The notes beneath the pieces are model-generated. The model did no database searches and was not told the origin of the DNA. It was given only the letters and a program-made list of their open reading frames with translations. Position numbers and translations under genes: made by a program. Shown one piece after another: positions 6,670-11,766 of a DNA stretch of 13,993 nucleotides. Within the stretch, counting starts at the first letter, position 1. Every line of letters starts with the position of its first letter. Origin of the DNA: Candidatus Omnitrophota bacterium (GTDB taxonomy: Bacteria; Omnitrophota; Gorgyraeia; JABMQH01); contig JAPLLL010000058.1 in the NCBI GenBank assembly GCA_026387595.1, positions 1 through 13,993 on the forward strand, written 5' to 3'.

Positions 6670-6719
6670 TTCTGCTTCGCCCTGCAACATGCAAAACTCC
6701 GGTAGGGCTTCGCAGGAAT
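6669..6719 (+). repeat. Palindromic repeat abutting the tRNA 3' end (forward)
   Basis: The hairpin is ATTCTGC 6669-6675, TTC, GCCCT 6679-6683, a 20-base loop containing ATGCAAAACTCCGGT, AGGGC 6704-6708, TTC, then GCAGGAAT 6712-6719 (one bulged G). The plan (outer stem, short pyrimidine internal loop, inner stem, ATGMAAAAYTCC-type loop) is that of the first hairpin of the leader elements. The first base is the tRNA discriminator. ATTCTGCTTCGCC (6669-6681) recurs exactly at 6801-6813. Confidence 0.75.
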
Positions 6720-6739
6720 ACATTTTGCAACAAGTGGAA

Positions 6740-6808
6740 AGCAGAATGTCCCTCCGAAGCCCCACTGCCGTTTTTCATCTTGAAGGGCATAGGAGGACAG
6801 ATTCTGCT
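6740..6808 (-). repeat. Palindromic repeat, same family in reverse orientation
   Basis: On the + strand: AGCAGAA 6740-6746, TGTCC 6747-6751, bulged C, TCC 6753-6755, GAA, GCCC 6759-6762, loop, GGGC 6785-6788, ATA, GGAGGACA 6792-6799, G-A, TTCTGCT 6802-6808. Read on the - strand it gives the same order as its neighbours: GTCC…GCCC, a loop containing ATGAAAAAC, then GGGC-TTC-GGAGGGAC. It is thus an inverted copy. Its flanking arm (TTCTGCT) overlaps the 5' arm of the next hairpin, so the two folds exclude each other. Confidence 0.65.
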
Positions 6809-6850
6809 TCGCCGCTCTAATATATGAAACATCGGTGCGGCTACGCAGAA
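6801..6850 (+). repeat. Palindromic repeat just upstream of the GIY-YIG gene (forward)
   Basis: TTCTGC 6802-6807, TTC 6808-6810, GCCGC 6811-6815, loop containing ATGAAACATCGGT, GCGGC 6837-6841, TAC 6842-6844, GCAGAA 6845-6850. Both stems are perfect. It ends 6 bases before the ATG of the GIY-YIG gene, leaving no room for a Shine-Dalgarno outside the hairpin. The 187 bases between the tRNA and this gene (6670-6856) contain three hairpins of this family and no credible open frame; short frames crossing this region are shadows of the tRNA and repeats. Confidence 0.75.
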
Positions 6851-6856
6851 ATAAAT

Positions 6857-7099
6857 ATGTTTACAGTCTATATTCTTACCAGTAAACAGTATCCGGATAG
6901 GACATACATCGGGCTTACAGAAGATCTCTCCAAACGCATGGATGCGCATAATGCCGGGCAATCCCCCTATAGCAAGAAATACGGGCCATGGGAGTTAACA
7001 GCTTATACAACTTTTAAAAATAAACAAAAGGCTGTTGAGTTCGAGAAGTATTTAAAATCCGGTTCAGGATTCGCTTTTTTGAAAAAACATTTTTTATGA
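6857..7099 (+). CDS. Small GIY-YIG domain protein (YhbQ/UPF0213-like)
   Basis: The 80-residue protein is a single GIY-YIG domain. V4-Y5-I6-L7 replaces the first motif, T16-Y17-I18-G19 is the YIG motif, R27 is the expected catalytic Arg in LSKRMDAHN, and Glu61 or Glu63 in AVEFEKYLKSGSG is the expected metal ligand. An in-frame start at 6824 would lie inside the upstream hairpin, so I prefer the ATG at 6857, where the domain begins. GIY-YIG domains cut DNA in homing and repair enzymes, while many short stand-alone members have unknown roles. Its position directly after three palindromic repeats raises the possibility that it acts on them. It overlaps the pilin gene by ATGA (7096-7099). Confidence 0.88.
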   Translation: MFTVYILTSKQYPDRTYIGLTEDLSKRMDAHNAGQSPYSKKYGPWELTAYTTFKNKQKAVEFEKYLKSGSGFAFLKKHFL

Positions 7100-7578
7100 T
7101 GAAGCGATCCTTCACCCTCATAGAACTCCTGATCGTAATAGTGATAATCGGTATCATCGCATCCCTTGCCATACCGCAATACGAGAAGCTGGTATATAAC
7201 GCCCAGTGGGCAGAGACGAGACAGGTGACAAATGCCATTGCCGATTCTGCGTGGAGATATTATATCGAAGCCGGGCAATTCCCCGTTACTCCAATTGGCC
7301 AAAACGTGCCGGTTGAAAATGTGCCGGGCCTTGACGCGCAGTTTAAAAATAGCCAATCACAATATTTCGATTATTCTTATTATCGTGGGGGGGATAGCAT
7401 TATAGTATCCGCTTACCGCCGCCAGCCCGTACTTAAAATAGGTTATATAAAGCATATATACGTATCTTATGACTCGCTCGATGGTGAAGACTTCGATTAT
7501 GATACAAAACAAAGGATAAACGAAAAATACGTAAAACTTGAGGCTATACATTATTATGAAAGTGACGACATGCCTTAA
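7096..7578 (+). CDS. Type IV pilin-like / pseudopilin protein
   Basis: The 160-residue product has a class III signal: a short basic leader MMKRS, then F-T-L-I-E-L-L-I-V-I-V-I-I-G, with the conserved Glu5 of the mature chain and a ~25-residue hydrophobic helix ending in ASLAIPQY. Prepilin peptidase normally cuts after Gly; here the residue before Phe is Ser. The soluble part is Tyr-rich and has no Cys, so it lacks the disulfide loop of type IVa pilins; it looks GspG-like at the N-terminus. No assembly ATPase, platform or peptidase gene is in the window. The start can be either ATG of ATGATG (7096 or 7099). It overlaps the GIY-YIG gene and abuts the MEMO–AMMECR1 gene (stop 7576-7578, next ATG 7579). 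Pilus versus type II secretion role is open. Confidence 0.88.
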   Translation: MMKRSFTLIELLIVIVIIGIIASLAIPQYEKLVYNAQWAETRQVTNAIADSAWRYYIEAGQFPVTPIGQNVPVENVPGLDAQFKNSQSQYFDYSYYRGGDSIIVSAYRRQPVLKIGYIKHIYVSYDSLDGEDFDYDTKQRINEKYVKLEAIHYYESDDMP

Positions 7579-9111
7579 ATGAATAAACGAATTATTATTT
7601 CCTTGATTCTTGCGTTCTCTTTTTGTGCTTGCCTGCTTTCAGCCGCTGAGGTTTCCGCTAAAGGCGGATCCGCCATGAATAGAGAAAGGTCGGGTTTAGG
7701 CGGAAAAAAAGCAGATCTCGCGGGGAGTTGGTATCCTGCTGATGCCGGGGAATTAAAGGCAGAGCTCGAAGGTTTTATTGATCGCGCGAATCCGCCCAAG
7801 ATAGACGGACACATATTGGGCCTGATCTCTCCGCACGCGGGCTACGATTATTCCGGTCCTGTTGCGGGTTTTGCCTTTAAGGCGGTAAAGGGCAAAGATT
7901 ACAAGACCGTTATTATCCTGGGTTTTTCCCACCGCAAATTCTTTGACGGTGTTTCCGTATATGACAGGGGAATTTTTGAAACGCCTCTGGGCAGCGTAGG
8001 CGTTGATTCCGAGTTCGCTAAAAAATTGACCTCTGCCGGCAATTATATATCATTTTATCCGCAGCTGTTTAAAGATGAAAATTCCGTCGAGATGATGATC
8101 CCGCTCGTGCAGACAGCGCTTCCGGCCGCAAAGATAGTACCTGTTGCGTTCGGGACGCAGGATTTTCGTTTGTGCGAAATTTTAGCCGCTGCGCTGGCAG
8201 CTGCAATAGGCAACAGGCAGGATGTATTGGTCATAGCCAGCACGGATATGTCGCATTACCACACCTATAAAGAGGCGAACGAGATAGACGATTTTTGCAT
8301 AAAGGTCATAAAAAATTTTGACCCAAAGGCGCTGTACGGCGAAACGAAGCTGGGTACAGCAGAACTCTGCGGTTCCATGCCGGTTGCAGCGCTTATGCTT
8401 GTCATGCAAAGGCTGGGCGCGGACGGCATCGAAATATTGAAACATGAAAACTCGGGCGATGTTACAGGCGATAAGACGCGTGTGGTGGGATATGTGGCCG
8501 CGGCATTTTATAAACTAACGGTCGCCGACCAACAGCTAACGGCTGACAAGGAAAAGGAGTATGGTATGTTGAATGAAAAGCAGAGAAAACGATTACTGGA
8601 AATAGCGAGAAAGACGATGGAAGAATATGTGAAGACCGGAAAGGCCCCCGGTTTTACCGAAATTGACCCCGGCCTTAATAAACAGCAGGGCGCGTTTGTA
8701 ACGCTTCGTTATAAAGGAGAGCTAAGAGGCTGCATTGGGAGTATTATCGGTCGGGGCCCCTTGTATAAAACGATAAGAGATATGGCCATAGAATCATCAA
8801 CCAACGATCCGCGATTCCCGCCTGTGACGCCCCCTGAATTAAAAGATATAAAGGTAGAGATATCCGTGTTAAGCGAACCGGAAAGAGTAACCGATCCGGA
8901 CAAGCTTGCGATGGGCAAACACGGCGTGATCGTAAAGCGCGGGCTTAACAGCGGCGTATTCCTGCCGCAGGTTGCCGATGAGACCGGCTGGAGCCGCGAG
9001 GAATTCCTGAGCAACCTGTGCACCCATAAGGCAGGCCTTGCGCCTGACGCGTGGAAGGACCCGAGGACAGAGCTCTATTCATTCACGGCGGAGGTATTTG
9101 GGGAAAAATGA
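7579..9111 (+). CDS. MEMO–AMMECR1 fusion protein with apparent signal peptide
   Basis: The 510-residue protein fuses two domains of the AmmeMemoRadiSam system. Residues ~45-312 are MEMO-like (system B) and keep all four residues matching the human MEMO metal site: H86 (SPHAGY), H118 (GFSHRKF), H226 (STDMSHYH) and C264 (LCGSMP). Residues ~330-510 are AMMECR1 (system A) with the hallmark LRGCIGS. The radical SAM partner is not in the window. Function of the system is unknown; MEMO is related to aromatic-ring dioxygenases. Residues 1-29 look like a signal peptide (NKR, hydrophobic core, SAAEVSA), unusual for these families. An alternative ATG at 7675 would remove it. The linker (~313-329) is made from short repeats and precedes an internal Shine-Dalgarno plus ATG at 8566, so AMMECR1 might also be made separately. 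Confidence 0.9.
   Translation: MNKRIIISLILAFSFCACLLSAAEVSAKGGSAMNRERSGLGGKKADLAGSWYPADAGELKAELEGFIDRANPPKIDGHILGLISPHAGYDYSGPVAGFAFKAVKGKDYKTVIILGFSHRKFFDGVSVYDRGIFETPLGSVGVDSEFAKKLTSAGNYISFYPQLFKDENSVEMMIPLVQTALPAAKIVPVAFGTQDFRLCEILAAALAAAIGNRQDVLVIASTDMSHYHTYKEANEIDDFCIKVIKNFDPKALYGETKLGTAELCGSMPVAALMLVMQRLGADGIEILKHENSGDVTGDKTRVVGYVAAAFYKLTVADQQLTADKEKEYGMLNEKQRKRLLEIARKTMEEYVKTGKAPGFTEIDPGLNKQQGAFVTLRYKGELRGCIGSIIGRGPLYKTIRDMAIESSTNDPRFPPVTPPELKDIKVEISVLSEPERVTDPDKLAMGKHGVIVKRGLNSGVFLPQVADETGWSREEFLSNLCTHKAGLAPDAWKDPRTELYSFTAEVFGEK
7663..7674. repeat. Perfect 12-base palindrome inside the MEMO–AMMECR1 gene
   Basis: GGCGGATCCGCC reads the same on both strands and encodes part of the low-complexity stretch between signal peptide and MEMO domain (AKGGSAM). 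It uses the same GGCGGA/TCCGCC arms as the palindrome in dnaG (13395-13409). It lies directly before the alternative ATG at 7675. Confidence 0.6.
8515..8545 (+). repeat. Short repeats forming the MEMO–AMMECR1 linker
   Basis: CTAACGG occurs at 8515-8521 and 8536-8542. Between and around these lie GGTCGCCGACC (8520-8530, a GGTC/GACC inverted repeat) and CAGCTAACGGCTG (8533-8545, CAGC/GCTG arms). They encode the linker LTVADQQLTAD. The arrangement looks like a palindromic insertion or a local duplication between two domains. Confidence 0.5.
8551..8568 (+). promoter_or_regulatory. Possible internal ribosome site for AMMECR1
   Basis: GAAAAGGAG (8551-8559) precedes an in-frame ATG at 8566 (residue 330), exactly where the AMMECR1 domain starts (MLNEKQRKR). 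This would suit a formerly separate gene or an internal start giving a cytoplasmic AMMECR1. The frame is open throughout, so the fusion product is still the default reading. Confidence 0.4.
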
Positions 9112-9839
9112 GCAGATTCTATATCAAACCCGCGGATGTAAAAGGAAATGAGATCTTGGTCTCGGGAGACGAGGCGCATCATATAGTCAATGTGATGCGG
9201 TTATCCGTCGGAAGCGAGATCGCCGCATTTGACGGGACAGGCAAAGAATATCTCGGCATGGTCTCCGCGATAGAAAAACAAACCGTTAAGATCAGTGTCA
9301 GTAACGTGCGCGAGGTGAATTTGGAGAAGAAGCTGCATGTCACGCTTATGCAGGGCCTGCCCAAGCGTGAAACGATGGATATCGTGGTCCAAAAAACCAC
9401 GGAACTCGGCGTTGATGAGATCATCCCGGTGCCTGTCGAACGGACAGTCGTGCTTTGGGACGCTGACAAGGCGCGCCAGAAGGTGTCGCACTGGAGGAAT
9501 ATCGCCATAGCCGCGTCAAAGCAATGCGGCAGGACGATTATCCCCCAGATACGGCCGGTTACAAAATTCGATGCCGCGCTTAAGGAGTTAAAAAATTATG
9601 ACCTGTGCGTGATGGCATGTCTGTATAAAGACGCGATCCCGCTTAAAAATGCCGTTGCCGGATTCAGGGGGAAAAAGATACTTGCCATGATCGGGCCCGA
9701 AGGCGATTTCAGCCCGAAGGAGATCAGCGCGGCAAAGGCAGCCGGCGCAAAACTTGTTTCATTCGGGGAGCTGGTGCTGCGCGTTGATACCGCCGCGATA
9801 TTTATCCTTTCGGTGTTAAATTATGAAAGTAACATTTAA
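9108..9839 (+). CDS. rsmE: 16S rRNA (uracil1498-N3)-methyltransferase RsmE
   Basis: At 243 residues it is the usual RsmE length. The N-terminal PUA-like part has the family pattern RFY…GDEAHHIVNVMRLSVGSEIAAFDG. The C-terminal SPOUT domain has QGLPK…KTTELGVDEIIPV, GPEGDFS at 196-202 and the knot segment FGELVLRVDTAA at ~219-230. Two positions are mild variants of the common forms GPEGGFS and LRxETA. RsmE methylates N3 of U1498 in the 16S decoding region using S-adenosylmethionine, acting on assembled 30S subunits. The ATG at 9108 overlaps the previous TGA (ATGA), with GGGG at 9100-9103 upstream; an earlier in-frame start at 9051 would add residues with no family counterpart. It overlaps mtaB by 17 bases, joining two RNA-modification genes. 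Confidence 0.95.
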   Translation: MSRFYIKPADVKGNEILVSGDEAHHIVNVMRLSVGSEIAAFDGTGKEYLGMVSAIEKQTVKISVSNVREVNLEKKLHVTLMQGLPKRETMDIVVQKTTELGVDEIIPVPVERTVVLWDADKARQKVSHWRNIAIAASKQCGRTIIPQIRPVTKFDAALKELKNYDLCVMACLYKDAIPLKNAVAGFRGKKILAMIGPEGDFSPKEISAAKAAGAKLVSFGELVLRVDTAAIFILSVLNYESNI

Positions 9840-11181
9840 AACGCTTGGTTGCAAGGTCAACCAGTATGAAACGCAACTTATGAGGGAGCAGTTTACGGCA
9901 TCCGGTTTTAAGGAGCCTGCCCGCGACGAGCAGCCGGATGTTTACGTTATCAACACCTGCACCGTTACTCAAAAGGCTGACAGCGAATCCCGCCGTCTGA
10001 TCAGAAAGGCAAGGAGAGAAAATCCGGACGCAAAAATTATCGTGGCCGGCTGCTATGCCGAGCTGGATAGGGCGGAAATTGCAAAGATCTCAAAAGATTT
10101 AATTATCATAAAAAATTCAGAAAAAACCAAAATATTACAATATCTTGATGGGTGTCAGGCACCAAATCATATTAAGGTGTCTGACACCTCAATACAAGGA
10201 ATTAGCGGTTTTGAGGGAAGGACCAAGGCCTTTGTGAAGGTGCAGGACGGCTGCGATAATTTCTGTTCTTACTGCAAGGTGCCTTATGCGCGCGGCAGGT
10301 CAAGGTCCAGGAAAATAGACGATATCGTTCCGGAGATAAGCCGTCTTGTTTCTTCGGGATACAGAGAGATAATATTAACAGGCATATGCCTTGGCGACTG
10401 GGGCAGGTCTTCCGGCCTGACGATAACCGACCTGCTGAAAGCGGTAGATCCCGGGGTAACAGGCACATTCAGGATACGGCTTAGTTCAATTGAACCGTGG
10501 TATGTGACTGAGGCCCTGCTTAGAACAATGGCCTCATTAAAAAGGGTGTGCAAACACCTGCATATACCCATGCAGAGCGGGGACAATGATGTTTTAAAAA
10601 AGATGAACAGGAAGTTTTCCTCAACGGATTTTGCCGCGCTGATCGGGAGGTGCCGTTCGTTTATGCCTGATATAGCGTTTACAACGGACATAATGGTTGG
10701 TTTCCCCGGCGAAACTGAAGACGAGTTCCAAAATACCTTAAATATTACAGAAACTACGGCGCCTTCCAGAACGCATATTTTCCCATATTCACCCAGAAAA
10801 GGCACAAAGGCGCACGAAGCCGGAGGGTTTATATCAGCCGGGGAAATGCGAAAAAGGGTAAAAAGGCTTAAGCTGCTTACTGATAAACTTGCGTCTATGT
10901 ACAGGCAGAAGTTTACCGGCCAAAGGCTGGAGGTGCTGGTTGAAACAGAGCGGGATAAGGCCTCAGGTCTGCTTGTCGGGTATACGGATACCTATGTACC
11001 AGTGGCATTTGACGGCCCGGATGAGCTCAGGGGCACCCTCAGGGAGGTGGTCTTGACAAACGAAAATTCATATGATATACTTGCAACACGTTTTGACGGG
11101 ACAGGAGAGGCCATTGGCGGAGTTTATCCACAAGATAAATTGGATCGATGTATTAATCGTAATTGTTTTAGCCAGAAGTAG
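9823..11181 (+). CDS. mtaB: tRNA t6A37 methylthiotransferase MtaB
   Basis: The 452-residue protein has the three-part methylthiotransferase layout. The N-terminal domain has Cys10 (LGCKVNQYE), Cys46 (INTCTV) and Cys77 (AGCYAE) for one [4Fe-4S] cluster. The radical SAM domain has C144-x3-C148-x2-C151 (GCDNFCSYC). A C-terminal TRAM-like domain begins at ~365. LGCKVNQYET and GISGFEGRTKAFVKVQDGC fit the MtaB/YqeV branch, which converts t6A37 to ms2t6A37 in tRNAs reading ANN codons, rather than MiaB or RimO. Residues ~110-122, between the first two domains, are encoded by a palindromic insert. The C-terminus overlaps the downstream cvpA frame by 68 bases, so the last ~22 residues may be a read-in extension. 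Confidence 0.92.
   Translation: MKVTFKTLGCKVNQYETQLMREQFTASGFKEPARDEQPDVYVINTCTVTQKADSESRRLIRKARRENPDAKIIVAGCYAELDRAEIAKISKDLIIIKNSEKTKILQYLDGCQAPNHIKVSDTSIQGISGFEGRTKAFVKVQDGCDNFCSYCKVPYARGRSRSRKIDDIVPEISRLVSSGYREIILTGICLGDWGRSSGLTITDLLKAVDPGVTGTFRIRLSSIEPWYVTEALLRTMASLKRVCKHLHIPMQSGDNDVLKKMNRKFSSTDFAALIGRCRSFMPDIAFTTDIMVGFPGETEDEFQNTLNITETTAPSRTHIFPYSPRKGTKAHEAGGFISAGEMRKRVKRLKLLTDKLASMYRQKFTGQRLEVLVETERDKASGLLVGYTDTYVPVAFDGPDELRGTLREVVLTNENSYDILATRFDGTGEAIGGVYPQDKLDRCINRNCFSQK
10151..10188 (+). repeat. Palindromic repeat pair inserted in frame in mtaB
   Basis: GGTGTCAGGCACC (10151-10163) and GGTGTCTGACACC (10176-10188) flank a 12-base AT-rich spacer. The second is a perfect palindrome around a central T; the first pairs with the second with one mismatch. 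GGTGTCAGACACC-type motifs are familiar as dispersed repeats in several bacterial genomes. The insert keeps the frame and falls in the variable linker before the radical SAM domain. Confidence 0.75.
11102..11106 (+). promoter_or_regulatory. Shine-Dalgarno that sets the cvpA start
   Basis: AGGAG lies seven bases before TTG at 11114, inside the 3' end of mtaB. It supports the TTG start rather than the ATG at 11072, which has no such site and would create a long overlap. Confidence 0.5.
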
Positions 11182-11671
11182 TTACATAGGTTTTTCAAAA
11201 GGTTTCGGGGGCGAAGTTTTCAGGTTTGTGTGTTATGTCGGCGCTGTAATAGGCGCCGTATATTATTATGAGTTTGCCTCCCAGCTTATAAGCGACTACC
11301 TGCCTGCGCTATATCCTGTTTCCACATTGATCGGATTTACGGGTATTTATCTTGCGATACTTATCGCTTCTAAGCTGATTACTATTTTAATAGATAGGAT
11401 CATCAAGATAGAAGCGCTCAACGCGGTTAACAAGTAGGGGGGACTTTTATTAGGGTTCGGCAAAGGTGTAATATTATTAAGCCTTCTTTTGATCAGCCTT
11501 ATAATGACGCCGGTCCCGTATTTTGAAAAATCCATAAAGGAAAGGTCGTACATGGGGAGCATATTTGCCAGCGCTGCCCCGTTCTTATACGAGAAGACCG
11601 CTTTAATCTTTCCCGCGTTGAATTTTGGGCAGAGAAATGAAGCGCTTAAGGCGCTTATGAAAAAGCCTTAG
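11114..11671 (+). pseudogene. cvpA: CvpA-family membrane protein interrupted by an in-frame TAG
   Basis: The frame encodes a CvpA-type protein: an N-terminal helix NWIDVLIVIVLARSSYIGFSKGFGGE matching the family's D-x-x-I…G-x-x-R/K-G pattern, TM segments at roughly 25-45, 60-80 and 110-130, and a periplasmic-looking tail. A TAG at 11435-11437 follows …ALNAVNK. The same frame then continues with family-like GGLLLGFGKGVILLSLLLISLIMTPVPYFEKS… to a TAG at 11669-11671. A single TGG-to-TAG change would explain it. I chose the TTG at 11114 because AGGAG lies at 11102-11106; an ATG at 11072 would overlap mtaB by 110 bases. CvpA homologues are inner-membrane proteins linked to colicin V production and envelope stress resistance. 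Real nonsense mutation, readthrough or sequence error are all possible. Confidence 0.75.
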
Positions 11672-11706
11672 TCTGCGCAAGGTAGTATTTAATCTGAAAA
11701 AGAAAA

Positions 11707-11762
11707 GTCCCTCGCCCAGGGCTCGGGACGATTTTTACTGTGAAAACTAAAAAAATCGGGGG
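11707..11762 (+). repeat. Two-part hairpin leader element, copy 4 (minimal)
   Basis: First hairpin: GTCCC 11707-11711, TC, GCCC 11714-11717, A, GGGC 11719-11722, TC, GGGAC 11725-11729; the inner loop has shrunk to almost nothing. Second hairpin: CGATTTTT 11729-11736 / AAAAATCG 11751-11758 with a 14-base loop. It runs into the Shine-Dalgarno GGGGG (11758-11762) of the NIF3-like gene. TCCCTCG (11708-11714) can also pair with CGGGGGA (11757-11763), including one G·U, which would mask the ribosome site. The 95-base gap holds nothing else. Confidence 0.75.
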
Positions 11763-11766
11763 AAAA

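Noticed and set aside
6669..6850. CRISPR array or integron attC cluster
   Set aside because: Spacing is irregular, orientation is mixed and there are no cas or integrase genes. The repeats are individual hairpins rather than identical direct repeats.
6488..6961. Short frames on both strands across the tRNA, some with sequences like GFEPTAPTLRTWC or AQLEEHHVRNVG
   Set aside because: These are well-known false proteins produced by translating tRNA genes; the cloverleaf explains the region.
11435..11437. TAG reassigned to an amino acid genome-wide
   Set aside because: TAG ends several other genes here at sensible positions (exbD, the winged-helix gene, mtaB).
11072..11437. Intact 121-residue CvpA starting at ATG 11072
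   Set aside because: It would overlap mtaB by 110 bases without a Shine-Dalgarno, and homologous sequence continues in frame after the stop.
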